A stretch of DNA of 64,000 nucleotides from Catellatospora sp. IY07-71 (GTDB taxonomy: Bacteria > Actinomycetota > Actinomycetes > Mycobacteriales > Micromonosporaceae). The stretch spans positions 4,083,501-4,147,500 of the forward strand of contig NZ_AP023360.1 of assembly GCF_018326265.1 (NCBI RefSeq). Direction: 5' to 3'. Below the pieces are notes generated by a model that saw nothing but the letters and a program-made list of their open reading frames with translations, was not told the origin of the DNA and did no database searches. Both the position numbers and the translations under genes were made by a program. This document shows positions 1-9,610 of this stretch, piece after piece. Position 1 is the stretch's first letter, and every line of letters begins with the position of its first letter.

Positions 1-51
1 ACGCGCGACCGGCTCAGCGAGGCGATCCGTACGGCGAAGGGCAGGCAGTGA
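1..51 (+). CDS. ruvC: RuvC Holliday-junction resolvase, C-terminal end only
   Basis: Only the last 16 codons lie in the window, reading TRDRLSEAIRTAKGRQ and then TGA at 49-51. The identification is from context: ruvC normally precedes ruvA, and this frame ends with a TGATG overlap on the ruvA start. The endonuclease catalytic domain is outside the window, so the product cannot be verified from sequence here. Confidence 0.7.
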   Translation, partial: TRDRLSEAIRTAKGRQ

Positions 52-647
52 TGATCGCGAGTGTGGCGGGGACCGTCGCCTCGATCGGCGCAGACGCGGC
101 CGTGGTCGAGGTGGGTGGGGTGGGCCTGCGCCTGCTTTGCGCGCCCGGCACGCTGGCCGCGCTGCGGGTGGGCCAGCAGGCCAGGCTGTCCGCGACGCTG
201 ATCGTGCGCGAGGACTCGCTGACCCTGTTCGGCTTCGCCGACGACGACGAGAAGCAGCTGTTCGAGCTGCTGCTCACGGCCAGCGGGGTGGGCCCGAAGC
301 TGGCCCAGGCCGCGCTGTCCGTGCACACCCCGGACGCGCTGCGCGCCGCCCTGGCCCACGGCGACGTGTCGACGCTGACCCAGGTGCCCGGCATCGGCAA
401 GAAGGGCGCCGAGCGCATGGTGCTGGAGCTGCGCGACAAGGTCGGCCCGGTGGCCGCGGTGCCCGCCCAGGGCGGCCGCGTGCAGGCGTGGACCGAGCAG
501 GTGCGCCAGGGCCTGATCGGGCTCGGCTGGAGCCAGGCCCAGGCCGACCAGGCGGTGACCGCGGTGGCCGAGACGATCGACGGCCCGACCCCGCCCGTGC
601 CCGTGCTGCTCAAGCAGGCGATCCGGCTGCTCGGTAAGACGCGATGA
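51..647 (+). CDS. ruvA: Holliday junction branch-migration protein RuvA
   Basis: A 198-residue protein, normal for RuvA. It binds the four-way junction as a tetramer and loads the RuvB motor. The N-terminal OB-fold (about residues 1-62) begins MIASVAGTV. Two helix-hairpin-helix motifs follow, [10 protein letters not shown] near residue 76 and [10 protein letters not shown] near residue 112. The C-terminal RuvB-interacting domain is about residues 145-198. The ATG at 51 overlaps the ruvC stop; a GTG three bases earlier (48) is possible but does not fit the family start. The stop overlaps the ruvB start (ATGA), so the genes are translationally coupled. Confidence 0.97.
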   Translation: MIASVAGTVASIGADAAVVEVGGVGLRLLCAPGTLAALRVGQQARLSATLIVREDSLTLFGFADDDEKQLFELLLTASGVGPKLAQAALSVHTPDALRAALAHGDVSTLTQVPGIGKKGAERMVLELRDKVGPVAAVPAQGGRVQAWTEQVRQGLIGLGWSQAQADQAVTAVAETIDGPTPPVPVLLKQAIRLLGKTR

Positions 648-1708
648 GCGACTCGCTGGTCAGCCCGCTGGCCTCGCCGGAGGAGCGCGACGCCGAGGCG
701 TCGGTGCGGCCCAAGCGGCTGGCCGAGTTCGTGGCCCAGGAGCGGGTGCGCGAGCAGCTGGAGGTGCTGCTGCACAGCGCGCTCAAGCGGGGCTCCCCGC
801 CCGACCATATTCTCTTCTCCGGCTCGCCGGGGCTGGGCAAGACCACCCTGGCGATGATCGTCGCGGCCGAGCTGGGTGGCGCGCTGCGGATGACCTCGGG
901 CCCGGCGATCGAGCGCTCGGGCGACCTGGCCGCGGTGCTGACCAGCCTGCAGGCCGGCGACGTGCTGTTCATCGACGAGATCCACCGCATCGCCAAGCCC
1001 GCCGAGGAGCTGCTCTACAGCGCGATGGAGGACTTCCGGGTCGACGTCATGGTCGGCAAGGGCCCCGGTGCGACCGCGATCCCGCTGGACGTGGAGCCGT
1101 TCACGCTGGTCGGCGCGACCACCCGGGCGGGCCTGCTGACCGGGCCGATGCGCGACCGGTTCGGCTTCGTCGGGCACCTGGAGTTCTACACCGCACCGGA
1201 GCTGGCCGCGCTGCTGGCCCGCTCGGCCCGCATCCTCGGGGTGGCTGCGACGCAAGAGGGCATCGCGGAGATCGCCGGGCGCTCTCGCGGCACACCGCGT
1301 ATCGCCAACCGCCTGCTGCGCCGCGTACGCGACTACGCCGAGCTGCGCGCGGACGGGGTGGTGAACGTGTCCACGGCGCGCGCCGCGCTGAAGGTGTACG
1401 ACGTCGACGACGCGGGCCTGGACCGGCTGGACAAGGCGGTGCTGGTCTCGCTCGTCGAGCTGTTCGGCGGCGGCCCGGTGGGCCTGTCTACGCTGGCGGT
1501 GGCGGTGGGGGAGCAGCCGGACACGGTCGAAGAGGTCGTGGAGCCGTTCCTGGTGCGGGCGGGCCTGCTGGCGCGCACGCCCCGGGGCCGGGTGGCGACC
1601 CCCGCCGCGTGGCGGCACCTCGGCAAAAAACCGCCAAATGGTACTTTTGGTGCAGGTACCGCGGTGGTACCCGACCTGTTCACCGTCGACGGCCAGCCGG
1701 ACACATAA
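644..1708 (+). CDS. ruvB: Holliday junction DNA helicase RuvB
   Basis: A 354-residue AAA+ ATPase that drives branch migration on RuvA-bound junctions. Walker [10 protein letters not shown] is at about residues 59-67, Walker B LFIDEIHR at about 107-114, and the sensor-1 strand VGATTR follows. The C-terminal winged helix includes [17 protein letters not shown] and [14 protein letters not shown]. The protein runs about 20 residues past that motif with a low-complexity tail ending VDGQPDT. It overlaps ruvA by four bases (ATGA). The next gene, yajC, is 149 bases downstream with its own promoter-like signal. Confidence 0.98.
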   Translation: MSDSLVSPLASPEERDAEASVRPKRLAEFVAQERVREQLEVLLHSALKRGSPPDHILFSGSPGLGKTTLAMIVAAELGGALRMTSGPAIERSGDLAAVLTSLQAGDVLFIDEIHRIAKPAEELLYSAMEDFRVDVMVGKGPGATAIPLDVEPFTLVGATTRAGLLTGPMRDRFGFVGHLEFYTAPELAALLARSARILGVAATQEGIAEIAGRSRGTPRIANRLLRRVRDYAELRADGVVNVSTARAALKVYDVDDAGLDRLDKAVLVSLVELFGGGPVGLSTLAVAVGEQPDTVEEVVEPFLVRAGLLARTPRGRVATPAAWRHLGKKPPNGTFGAGTAVVPDLFTVDGQPDT

Positions 1709-1774
1709 GCGGACCTCGCGTTCGAGATCTTAACGTGACCTACACCGCAAGTGTGCGATCGCTCGCGTACCGAC

Positions 1775-1780
1775 TAGACT
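1775..1780 (+). promoter_or_regulatory. Putative -10 element for yajC-secD-secF
   Basis: The hexamer TAGACT sits in the context GACTAGACTTCGC. A nearly identical string (GACTAGACTTTCGC) lies upstream of metK at 62725-62738, which supports a shared promoter motif. No convincing -35 box is seen 17 bases upstream. The transcript would start near 1787. Confidence 0.45.
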
Positions 1781-1857
1781 TCGCGCGGTCCGAACGGACG
1801 ACAGATGCCGTGCAGGCGCGCATATGGCGCGGCACGGCCATGTGGAAAGGTCTCAAC

Positions 1858-2184
1858 GTGGGTGGTAATTCCGGCAGCGCGTTTCCGACGATCATCATGT
1901 TCGCGCTGCTCTTCGGCCTGATGTACTTCATGTTCATCCGGCCGCAGGCCAAGCGTCGCAAGGAGGCCGAGTCGATGCAGAAGTCGCTCGGCGCCGGCGA
2001 CAAGGTCATCACCATCGGCGGCCTCTACGGCACCGTCGTCTCCACCGACGACGAGAGCGTCACCCTCGAGATCGCGCCCGGTGTGACCGCCCGCTACGCG
2101 CGACAGGCCGTGGGCCGGGTGACCGAGCAGGTCAAGGCGCCGACCGAGCACGTGGTGGACAACCCCGTCAAGGAAGACAAGTAA
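1858..2184 (+). CDS. yajC: Preprotein translocase accessory subunit YajC
   Basis: A 108-residue single-pass membrane protein of the SecDF-YajC complex, which assists protein export through SecYEG. The membrane segment IIMFALLFGLMYFMFIRPQA (about residues 12-31) ends in the family hallmark FIRPQ, followed by the basic KRRKE stretch. The soluble domain has LGAGDKVITIGGLYGTVV and a VTLEIAPG strand. The GTG at 1858 is preferred because GGAAAGG lies 8 bases upstream; an in-frame ATG at 1840 would add MWKGLN without a clear ribosome site. secD begins 92 bases downstream. Confidence 0.92.
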   Translation: MGGNSGSAFPTIIMFALLFGLMYFMFIRPQAKRRKEAESMQKSLGAGDKVITIGGLYGTVVSTDDESVTLEIAPGVTARYARQAVGRVTEQVKAPTEHVVDNPVKEDK

Positions 2185-2276
2185 ATCGCTGACCCCACGC
2201 CACGGCCGGCCGGCACCTCCGCGGCGGTCGTGGCGTATCCCCATCCGTCATTCATTCCCAGGGAGACTCGACAGCC

Positions 2277-4163
2277 GTGGCACCACCTCAGGGACAGATG
2301 CGCCCCGGGAGGCAACTCGCCCTCCTCGGCGCCATCTTCGTCATCCTCGCCAGCGCGGTCTGGTTCGGCGGCAAGGGCGGTTGGGAGGAGCGCCTCACCC
2401 CCAACCTCGGCCTTGACCTCGTCGGCGGTTCGCGAGTCACCCTCCGGGCGCAGTCCGGCGTCGACGGCCAGCCCCCGACCGCGCAGGAGCTCGAGCAGGC
2501 CCGCCGCATCATCTCCGAGCGCGTGGACGCGCGGGGCGTGAGCGAGGCGCAGGTCGTCGTCGAGGGCAACCAGAACATCGTGATCTCCGTCGCCAAGAAG
2601 GGCGACGACGCGATCAAGGATGTCGGTGCGGCCTCGCAGCTCTTCTTCCGCAAGGTGCTGAAGATGGCCGACGGCACGGGCGCGGCCGCCGCGCCCGCCC
2701 CGTCCGCCAGCCCCACCCCCGCCGCGTCGGCCAGCCCGAAGCCGGCCGCCAGCGCGAGCGCGTCGGTCAAGCCGGCCGCGTCGGCCAAGCCGTCGGCGAG
2801 CGCGTCGCCCGCCACGGGCGGCACCGGCGGCGGTATGGCCATGGCCACCACCGCTCCGACGCCGACCCCCGCCGCGAGCAAGGCCCCGGCCCCCTCGGCC
2901 AGCCCGGCCGCCGCGCCGAAGCCGTCGACCCCGGCCGGCAACGACGTCGTGACGCTGGCGCAGGTGCAGGCGAAGGTCGGCAAGGCCGTGTACGACGAGG
3001 CCGCCAAGCTGACCGCGCCGGCCACCGACCCGGCCCAGATCGAGAAGTTCAAGCCGTTCGCGACCCTGTCGCCGAACGAGGTGGCCGTGCTGCCGGCGAA
3101 CGTGCAGTTCAACGTCCCGCAGATCACCTGCGACCAGCTCGACAAGCGCCCCCCGGGCTCGATCAACAACCCCGACGTGCAGGCCGTGGCCTGTGAGCCG
3201 GGCGCGAAGTACCTGCTCGACGTCGCCAAGGTCAAGGGCACCGACATCGACAAGGCGTCGCCGCAGATCGAGCAGAACACCAACCGGCGCGTGGTCTCGA
3301 TGGACTTCTCCAGCGAGGGTCTGGACAAGTGGACCGCGCTGACCCGCGAGGCGTTCCGCAACGAGGGTGACGTCAAGTGCGGCGAGGAGACCCTCGACGA
3401 GGGCAAGTGCCGCGTCGCCGTGGTGCTCGACAACAAGATCATCTCGGCGCCGGTCATCCAGGGCGTGCTCGGTGACGACTCGGTCATCACCGGCGACTTC
3501 ACCGCCGCGACCGCCGCGGACCTGGCCAACAACCTGAACTACGGCTCGCTGTCGATGACCTTCGTCCCGCAGGAGGCGCAGACCATCACCCCGACCCTGG
3601 GCGGTGAGCACCTCAAGGGCGGTCTGCTGGCGGCCGGCATCGGCATGCTGCTGGTCATCATCTACTCGTTCTTCTACTACCGCCTGCTGGGCACGGTCAT
3701 CTTCCTGTCGCTGATCCTGTCGGCGGCGCTGACCTTCCTGGCGCTGGTGTTCCTCGGCCGGGAGATGGGCTTCACCCTGACGCTGGCCGGCATCGCGGGC
3801 TTCATCGTCTCGCTCGGTGTGGCGGCGGACTCGTTCGTCATCTACTTCGAGCGCCTCAAGGACGAGATCCGCGAGGGCCGCAGCCCGCGCAGCGCGGTGC
3901 CGCGGGCCTGGGTCCGGGCCCGTAAGACGATCCTCACCGCCAACGCGATCTCGATCATGGCCGCGGTGGTGCTCTACCTCGTCTCGTCCGGTGTGGTGGC
4001 GGGCTTCGCCTTCGCGCTGGGTCTGGCGACGGTCATCGACCTGATCGTGGTGTTCCTCTTCCGTCACCCGATCATGACGATGTTCGCGCGTACCGACGCG
4101 TTCCTTTCCCCGCGCGTCAGCGGCCTGGGCCGCGTGCTGCACGAAGCCAAGGAGGCTAAGTGA
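2277..4163 (+). CDS. secD: Protein translocase subunit SecD
   Basis: A 628-residue SecD, a proton-motive-force-driven subunit that pulls exported proteins across the membrane. An N-terminal membrane segment (FVILASAVWFGG) is followed by LGLDLVGGSRVTL, the large extracytoplasmic P1 domain, and a C-terminal block of five membrane helices starting near residue 445. Within P1, about residues 134-223 form a low-complexity Ala/Pro/Ser insert rich in repeats such as PAASASPKPAAS; this makes the protein longer than compact SecD proteins. The GTG start has GGGAG 11 bases upstream. The stop TGA overlaps the secF ATG. Confidence 0.96.
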   Translation: MAPPQGQMRPGRQLALLGAIFVILASAVWFGGKGGWEERLTPNLGLDLVGGSRVTLRAQSGVDGQPPTAQELEQARRIISERVDARGVSEAQVVVEGNQNIVISVAKKGDDAIKDVGAASQLFFRKVLKMADGTGAAAAPAPSASPTPAASASPKPAASASASVKPAASAKPSASASPATGGTGGGMAMATTAPTPTPAASKAPAPSASPAAAPKPSTPAGNDVVTLAQVQAKVGKAVYDEAAKLTAPATDPAQIEKFKPFATLSPNEVAVLPANVQFNVPQITCDQLDKRPPGSINNPDVQAVACEPGAKYLLDVAKVKGTDIDKASPQIEQNTNRRVVSMDFSSEGLDKWTALTREAFRNEGDVKCGEETLDEGKCRVAVVLDNKIISAPVIQGVLGDDSVITGDFTAATAADLANNLNYGSLSMTFVPQEAQTITPTLGGEHLKGGLLAAGIGMLLVIIYSFFYYRLLGTVIFLSLILSAALTFLALVFLGREMGFTLTLAGIAGFIVSLGVAADSFVIYFERLKDEIREGRSPRSAVPRAWVRARKTILTANAISIMAAVVLYLVSSGVVAGFAFALGLATVIDLIVVFLFRHPIMTMFARTDAFLSPRVSGLGRVLHEAKEAK

Positions 4164-5287
4164 TGAGTGGTCTCGCAACCCGCCTCTACCGCGGTGAGGC
4201 CGGACTCGAAATCGTCGGCAAGCGCAAGCTGTGGTTCGGCGTGGCCGGCGGCGTGCTGCTGATCGCGATCCTGGCCATCTCGCTGATCGGCTTCAAGCCG
4301 GGCATCGAGTTCGAGGGCGGCAACGAGTTCACCGTGCCGACCTCGGCCGGCTCGCTCGCCGACGTCGAGAAGGCGGTCTCCGACGCGATCCAGTCGGTCG
4401 CGCCCGAGACCGAGGTGCACCCCGCCACCAAGATCGGCGACACCATCTACGCGGTGCGCAGCGCCGTGCTGGAGCAGGACCAGACGCTGCAGGTCAAGGA
4501 CAAGGTCGCGGCGGCGCTGAAGATCGACGTCGGCGCGGTCAGCGACAACCGGGTCAGCGCGGCCTGGGGCGAGCAGGTCACCGAGCAGGCCCTCATCGGC
4601 CTGGTGGTGTTCCTCGCCGTGGTCAGCATCTACCTGATCTTCCGGTTCGAGTGGCGCATGGCCGCCGCCGCGGTCGCCTCGCTCGTGTTCGACCTGGCGT
4701 TCACCGCCGGGGTGTACGCGCTGGTCGGCTTCGAGGTCACGCCGTCGACGGTGATCGGCTTCCTGACGATCCTCGGTTACGCCCTGTACGACGTCGTCGT
4801 CGTGTTCGACAAGGTGCAGGAGAACACCCGTGGCATCACGGGCAGCAGCACCACGACGTACGGCGAGGCGGCCAACCTCGCGGTGAACCAGACCCTGATG
4901 CGCTCCATCAACACCGGTCTGGTGGCGCTGCTGCCGGTCGGCGGCCTGCTCTTCATCGGTGCCGGCCTGCTGGGCGCGGGCACCCTGAAGGACCTGGGCC
5001 TGGTGCTGTTCATCGGTATGGGCACCGCGATCTACTCGTCGCTCTTCTTCGCCACCCCCGTGCTGGTGTGGCTGAAGGAGATGGACCCGAAGATCAAGAA
5101 CCACACCCAGCGGGTGCTGGCACGCCGCGCCCAGCTCGGCGGCGGCGTCAAGGCGTCCGGCGACGTGCCGGCGCAGCCGGTCGCCGTGGGCGCGGGCGCG
5201 GGCAGCGCGGCGCCGAAGGCGGGCGCCAAGCCCGCCGGTGCCAAGAGCGGCCGCCCCGCCGGGCGTCCCGCGGGCAAGCGTCGCTGA
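4163..5287 (+). CDS. secF: Protein translocase subunit SecF
   Basis: A 374-residue partner of SecD with six predicted membrane helices. The first contains LWFGVAGGVLLIAILAISL and is followed by FKPGIEFEGGNEF. The periplasmic P4 domain comes next, then five helices including YALYDVVVVFDKVQEN, the conserved SecF signature. The C-terminal 45 residues are an Ala/Gly/Lys/Arg tail, probably cytosolic and disordered. The ATG at 4163 lies 7 bases after GGAGG; a GTG at 4160 is an in-frame alternative. A strong hairpin terminator follows. Confidence 0.96.
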   Translation: MSGLATRLYRGEAGLEIVGKRKLWFGVAGGVLLIAILAISLIGFKPGIEFEGGNEFTVPTSAGSLADVEKAVSDAIQSVAPETEVHPATKIGDTIYAVRSAVLEQDQTLQVKDKVAAALKIDVGAVSDNRVSAAWGEQVTEQALIGLVVFLAVVSIYLIFRFEWRMAAAAVASLVFDLAFTAGVYALVGFEVTPSTVIGFLTILGYALYDVVVVFDKVQENTRGITGSSTTTYGEAANLAVNQTLMRSINTGLVALLPVGGLLFIGAGLLGAGTLKDLGLVLFIGMGTAIYSSLFFATPVLVWLKEMDPKIKNHTQRVLARRAQLGGGVKASGDVPAQPVAVGAGAGSAAPKAGAKPAGAKSGRPAGRPAGKRR

Positions 5288-5304
5288 CCTGCGACAACGC
5301 AACA

Positions 5305-5340
5305 CGAGGCCCGGCGTCCCGACAGGGACGCCGGGCCTCG
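5305..5340 (+). terminator. Rho-independent-type terminator after secF
   Basis: Perfect 16-bp arms (5305-5320 and 5325-5340) enclose a GACA loop and are followed within a few bases by CTTTTC. It would insulate the secDF transcript from apt, whose start is 36 bases downstream. Confidence 0.85.
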
Positions 5341-5364
5341 GCCCTTTTCAGGGCCGGTTCGTAC

Positions 5365-5370
5365 TAGGGT
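5365..5370 (+). promoter_or_regulatory. -10 element, leaderless promoter of apt
   Basis: TAGGGT ends six bases before the GTG at 5377, leaving no room for a 5' leader or ribosome site. This matches the actinobacterial leaderless layout in which transcription begins at the start codon. Confidence 0.5.
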
Positions 5371-5376
5371 GTGCGC

Positions 5377-5931
5377 GTGACCAACGAGCTCATCCAGGGT
5401 GACAGCGGGCCCGCCACCGCGGCGCTCGTCGCCGACATGGTCGTCGACGTGGCGGACTTCCCCAAGACGGGAGTCCTCTTCAAGGACCTCACCCCGCTGT
5501 TCGCCGACGGCAAGGCGTTCCGCGGCGTCATCGACGCGATCGCGGGCCGCTACGACGGCACCTTCGACGTCGTGGTCGGCGTGGAAGCCCGTGGGTTCGT
5601 GCTGGCCGCCGCCGTGGCGTACGCCGCGGGCGTGGGCGTGGTCCCGGTGCGCAAGGCCGGGAAGCTGCCCAGAGTGGCCCACGCGGCCTCGTACGCCCTG
5701 GAGTACGGCACGGCCACCCTGGAGATCAGTGAGGGCGCGTTCCGGCCCGGCCAGCGAGTGCTGGTCGTCGACGACGTGCTGGCGACCGGCGGCACCGCCG
5801 ACGCCACCCTCGACCTGGTCCAGCGGGCCGGCGGCGAGCTGGCCGGCTTCGTGGTGCTGATCGAGCTGGGCTTCCTGGGCGGTCGCGAGCGCCTGGGCGA
5901 CCGGCCCGTGCACGCGCTGCTGCGCCTGTAG
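5377..5931 (+). CDS. apt: Adenine phosphoribosyltransferase
   Basis: A 184-residue enzyme that salvages adenine with PRPP to give AMP in the cytosol. The PRPP-binding loop [15 protein letters not shown] is near residue 130, and the family segments [16 protein letters not shown] and [18 protein letters not shown] are both present. In actinobacteria apt commonly sits between secF and rel, as here. The start is GTG 5377 if the mRNA is leaderless; GTG 5371 would add two residues. There is no Shine-Dalgarno sequence for either. Confidence 0.94.
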   Translation: MTNELIQGDSGPATAALVADMVVDVADFPKTGVLFKDLTPLFADGKAFRGVIDAIAGRYDGTFDVVVGVEARGFVLAAAVAYAAGVGVVPVRKAGKLPRVAHAASYALEYGTATLEISEGAFRPGQRVLVVDDVLATGGTADATLDLVQRAGGELAGFVVLIELGFLGGRERLGDRPVHALLRL

Positions 5932-6095
5932 ACGGGCACGCGTCCCGTTTGACACGTTTCGCGGCGGCCCCGGCGGGGCACCACCGCGTCGTCAGCCGCC
6001 ACCCGACCGGGTGACCGGCGGCACTCTTGACGGCCCCGGCCTCCACCGGGGCGGCCCCGCCCTCCGGCAAATCGGCCGGCAAGCCCGATCCCAGG

Positions 6096-6101
6096 TAGCA
6101 T
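6096..6101 (+). promoter_or_regulatory. Putative -10 element for rel
   Basis: TAGCAT lies 32 bases before the TTG start of rel, giving a leader of about 26 bases that includes the GAAGGAG ribosome site. No clear -35 box is visible. The 202-base apt-rel gap otherwise contains nothing recognised. Confidence 0.35.
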
Positions 6102-6133
6102 GGGCTATCCGAACCTCACCGAAGGAGCGGCCG

Positions 6134-8626
6134 TTGTCTCAGGAATCCGCCCCGAACGTGGCCGTGGCGGAGACGTCGCAGGCCGACACCGGGTCCACCA
6201 CGGCGAAGGGCACCGCCAAGGACGCCAAGCGCGACGCGGCCGTGCTGCCCTTCCCGGGCCGCGACCAGGCCGGCGCGGAGCCGGACCGGGGTGCTGAGGA
6301 GCGCAACACCGCGCCCGAGGTGCGGGCCGCGCCCGGCACCAACCAGCTCGGCATGTTCAGCAGCGTCCCGTCGGGGCGCCGGGTGCGCGCGCGCCTGTCG
6401 CGCTTCAACGCGCCCTGGCAGTCGGCCAGCGTCAGCGAGGAGCTGGAGCCGCTGATCGCCGCCCACCGGGCCGCGCACCCCAAGGCCGACATCCGCGTGC
6501 TGCAGAAGGCGTACGAGACGGCGCGGCAGTGGCACGAGGGCCAGTTCCGCAAGTCCGGCGACCCGTACATCACGCATCCGCTCGCGGTCGCCAGCATCCT
6601 GGCCGACCTCGGCATGGACACCACCACGCTGGTCGCCGCGCTGCTGCACGACACCATCGAGGACACGCCCTACACCCTGGAGCAGGCCAAGACCGACTTC
6701 GGCGACGAGGTCGCGCTGCTGGTGGACGGCGTGACCAAGCTGGACAAGGTGAAGCTGGGCGACTCGGCCAAGGCCGAGACGATCCGCAAGATGGTCGTGT
6801 CCACCGCCAAGGACCCGCGGGTGCTGGTGGTCAAGCTCGCCGACCGGCTGCACAACATGCGCACCCTCACCTTCCTGCCGCAGGCCAAGCGGGAGCAGAA
6901 GGCGCGCGAGACGCTGGAGATCCTGGCCCCGCTGGCGCACCGGCTCGGTATGAACACCGTCAAGTGGGAGCTGGAGGACCTCTCCTTCGCGACGCTGTTC
7001 CCCAAGCGCTACAAGGAGATCCAGCGCCTGGTCTCCGATCACACCCCGCAGCGGGACAACCTGCTGCGCCAGGTCACCGAGCGGGTCCAGTCCGACCTGC
7101 GCGGCTCGAAGATCAACGCGAAGGTCACCGGCCGGCCCAAGCACCTGTACTCGATCTACCAGAAGATGATCGTGCGGGGCCGGGACTTCAACGAGATCTA
7201 CGACCTCGTGGGTGTGCGCATCCTGGTGGACACCGTGCGCGACTGCTACGCGGCGCTCGGCGTGATCCACGCGGCCTGGCAACCGGTCCCCGGCCGGTTC
7301 AAGGACTACATCGCCATGCCGAAGATGAACTTCTACCAGTCGCTGCACACCACCGTGATCGGCCCCAACGGCAAGCCGGTGGAGATGCAGATCCGCACCC
7401 ACGCGATGCACGGCACCGCGGAGTACGGCATCGCGGCGCACTGGAAGTACAAGGAGGGCGCCAAGAGCAGCAGCTCGACGGTGGTCAGCCCGTCCAGCCA
7501 CATCGACGGCATGACCTGGCTGCGGCAGCTGCTGGACTGGCAGCGGGAGACGTCCGACCCGGGCGAGTTCCTCGACGCGCTGCGCCACGACCTGTCCAGC
7601 CAGGAGGTCTTCGTCTTCACGCCGAAGGGCGAGGTCATCGCGCTGCCCAACGGCTCGACGCCGGTGGACTTCGCGTACGCGGTGCACACCGAGGTGGGCC
7701 ACCGCTGCATCGGCGCGCGGGTCAACAGCAAGCTGGTGCCGCTGGAGTCGGTGCTGTCCAACGGCGACGTGATCGAGATCTTCACGTCCAAGTCGGAGAG
7801 CGCCGGGCCGACCCAGGACTGGCTGGGCTTCGTCAAGAGCTCACGGGCCCGCACGAAGATCCGGCAGTACTTCAACAAGGAGCGCCGCGACGAGGCCATC
7901 GACGCGGGCAAGGACTCCCTGGCCCGCGCCATGCGCCGGCAGGGCCTGCCGCTGCAGCGCCTGCTGACCGCGGGCGGCCTGCTCGCCATCGCCCGTGAGC
8001 TGCACCTGAGCGACATCACCTCGCTCTACGCGGCGGTCGGCGAGGGCCAGGTGTCGGCCCAGTCGGTGGTGCAGCGCCTGGTCGCCGGGTACGGCGGCGA
8101 GGAAGGCGCGATCGAGGACATCGCCGAGACCACCGTCCCGACCCGGCCCAGCCGGACCCGGGCGCCCGGTCACGATCCCGGTGTCGCGGTCAAGGGCGTG
8201 TCCAACGTCTGGATCAAGCTGGCGCGCTGCTGCACGCCGGTGCCCGGCGACCAGGTGTACGGCTTCATGACCCGCTCCGGCGGGATCAGCGTGCACCGCG
8301 AGGACTGCGTGAACACGCCGGACCTCAAGGCGCAGCCGGAGCGGCTGGTCGAGGTGACCTGGAAGCCCACCGCGGGCTCGATGTTCCTGGTCGCCATCCA
8401 GGTGGAGGCGCTGGACCGGCACAAGCTGCTGGCCGACATCACCCGGGCGCTGTCCGAGGAGCGGGTCAACATCCTGTCCGCGACGGTCACCACGACCCGC
8501 GACCGGATCGCGGTCAGCCGGTTCAGCTTCGAGATGGCCGACCCGAAGCACCTGGGCCACCTGCTCAACGCCGTGCGCGGCGTGGAGGGCGTCATGGACG
8601 CCTACCGCGTCACCTCCGGCGCCTGA
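6134..8626 (+). CDS. rel: Bifunctional (p)ppGpp synthetase/hydrolase, RelA/SpoT family
   Basis: An 830-residue Rel that makes and degrades (p)ppGpp in response to uncharged tRNA on ribosomes. The first ~110 residues are a disordered extension typical of actinobacterial Rel. The hydrolase domain contains [13 protein letters not shown] (catalytic HD near residue 171), so hydrolysis should be active. The synthetase domain (about 320-450) has [13 protein letters not shown] and [13 protein letters not shown] (about 490-550), a Cys-containing zinc-finger region ([11 protein letters not shown], near 695) and a C-terminal ACT domain follow. The TTG at 6134 is 6 bases after GAAGGAG. A bidirectional terminator separates it from the converging cyclophilin genes. 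Confidence 0.96.
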   Translation: MSQESAPNVAVAETSQADTGSTTAKGTAKDAKRDAAVLPFPGRDQAGAEPDRGAEERNTAPEVRAAPGTNQLGMFSSVPSGRRVRARLSRFNAPWQSASVSEELEPLIAAHRAAHPKADIRVLQKAYETARQWHEGQFRKSGDPYITHPLAVASILADLGMDTTTLVAALLHDTIEDTPYTLEQAKTDFGDEVALLVDGVTKLDKVKLGDSAKAETIRKMVVSTAKDPRVLVVKLADRLHNMRTLTFLPQAKREQKARETLEILAPLAHRLGMNTVKWELEDLSFATLFPKRYKEIQRLVSDHTPQRDNLLRQVTERVQSDLRGSKINAKVTGRPKHLYSIYQKMIVRGRDFNEIYDLVGVRILVDTVRDCYAALGVIHAAWQPVPGRFKDYIAMPKMNFYQSLHTTVIGPNGKPVEMQIRTHAMHGTAEYGIAAHWKYKEGAKSSSSTVVSPSSHIDGMTWLRQLLDWQRETSDPGEFLDALRHDLSSQEVFVFTPKGEVIALPNGSTPVDFAYAVHTEVGHRCIGARVNSKLVPLESVLSNGDVIEIFTSKSESAGPTQDWLGFVKSSRARTKIRQYFNKERRDEAIDAGKDSLARAMRRQGLPLQRLLTAGGLLAIARELHLSDITSLYAAVGEGQVSAQSVVQRLVAGYGGEEGAIEDIAETTVPTRPSRTRAPGHDPGVAVKGVSNVWIKLARCCTPVPGDQVYGFMTRSGGISVHREDCVNTPDLKAQPERLVEVTWKPTAGSMFLVAIQVEALDRHKLLADITRALSEERVNILSATVTTTRDRIAVSRFSFEMADPKHLGHLLNAVRGVEGVMDAYRVTSGA

Positions 8627-8635
8627 CCCGAAAGA

Positions 8636-8680
8636 CGTGAAAGGGCCCGTCCACGTACGCCGTGGACGGGCCCTTTCACG
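8636..8680. terminator. Bidirectional terminator between rel and the cyclophilin genes
   Basis: Perfect 20-bp arms (8636-8655 and 8661-8680) with a 5-base loop. The arms carry AAA and TTT tracts, so the hairpin can end transcription from both sides. It starts 9 bases after the rel stop and ends 3 bases before the stop of the opposing gene. Confidence 0.85.
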
Positions 8681-8683
8681 TGG

Positions 8684-9505
8684 TCAGGGTGTGACGGTCA
8701 GGCCGCTGACGACGACCGGGGTCTTCGGCGTGCCGTCGCCGGCAGCCGCGCCGGCCTGGTCGACGGCACCGGCCGCGCCGATCGCCTGGACGACGTCCAG
8801 ACCCGCGGTCACCTTGCCCAGCACGGTGTACGCGGGGTCGATCGGGGTGTCGCCCCAGACGATGAAGAACTGGCTGCCGGTGGTCTCCGGCGCCTGCGTC
8901 TTGGCCATCGCGAGGGTGCCCGCCGGGTAGGGCGGGGCGGTGTGGGTCGGCAGGTTCTCCTCGGCGAACCGGTAGGCCGGGCCGCCCATGCCGGTCCCGC
9001 TCGGATCGCCGCACTGCAGCACCTTGATGCCCTCGGTCACCAGGCGGTGGCACTTGGTGCCGTCGAAGTAGCCCTTGCCGGCCAGGTAGGTCAGGCTGGC
9101 CACGGCGCAGGGGGCCTTGTCGGCGTACAGCTCGAACGTGACGGTGCCCTGGCCGAGGCGCAGCGTCGCCCGCGGCGTGCCCGTGGCCGGGACCTCGGAC
9201 GGCGGCCGGCCGACGTCCTTGACGTGCGGATTGCCATCGCTGTCGGGCAGCCAGCGGCACTGCGCGGTGCCCGCCTGCGGCTGCGCGGCGCCCACCGACG
9301 GCCGCCCGGCGGGCGGTGCCCCGGCCGGCTCCTCGACACCGGACCCGGCCCGGATGACCAGGAAGACGACGGCGAGCAGGACGCAGACCAGCACCGCCGC
9401 GATGGCGGCGAGCACGGCGGCGATGAGCCACCCACTGGTGCCCTTGGCCTGCGGGGCGGGGGAGGACTGCGGGGCCGGTTCGGGGGTCCAGGGCGGGGTG
9501 GTCAC
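8684..9505 (-). CDS. Membrane-anchored cyclophilin-type peptidyl-prolyl isomerase (copy 1)
   Basis: A 273-residue protein with a short Pro-rich cytosolic N-terminus, one membrane helix (about 27-52: WLIAAVLAAIAAVLVCVLLA) and an extracellular cyclophilin domain, expected to catalyse prolyl cis-trans isomerisation during folding of exported proteins. The catalytic Arg is present in KCHRLV (R154), the active-site Gln in VLQCGDPSGTG, and the core motif GSQFFIV is intact. The GTG start is preceded by AGGAG. It is the last of three related genes on this strand but has its own promoter-like TACGCT (9535-9540), because a terminator lies upstream. Confidence 0.93.
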   Translation of the reverse strand: MTTPPWTPEPAPQSSPAPQAKGTSGWLIAAVLAAIAAVLVCVLLAVVFLVIRAGSGVEEPAGAPPAGRPSVGAAQPQAGTAQCRWLPDSDGNPHVKDVGRPPSEVPATGTPRATLRLGQGTVTFELYADKAPCAVASLTYLAGKGYFDGTKCHRLVTEGIKVLQCGDPSGTGMGGPAYRFAEENLPTHTAPPYPAGTLAMAKTQAPETTGSQFFIVWGDTPIDPAYTVLGKVTAGLDVVQAIGAAGAVDQAGAAAGDGTPKTPVVVSGLTVTP

Positions 9506-9561
9506 GGCGGCTCCTGTGGTGTGGGGTGACCCGCAGCGTAGCGCTCATGGGCATGGATACG

Positions 9562-9594
9562 ACGAGGGCGGGGCCTTGGCGGCCCCGCCCTCGT
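9562..9594 (-). terminator. Terminator downstream of cyclophilin copy 2
   Basis: Perfect 14-bp GC-rich arms (9562-9575 and 9581-9594) with a 5-base loop, 17 bases beyond the stop of the copy-2 gene. It should uncouple copies 2 and 3 from copy 1. Confidence 0.75.
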
Positions 9595-9610
9595 GGTGTT
9601 CAGCGTCCGG

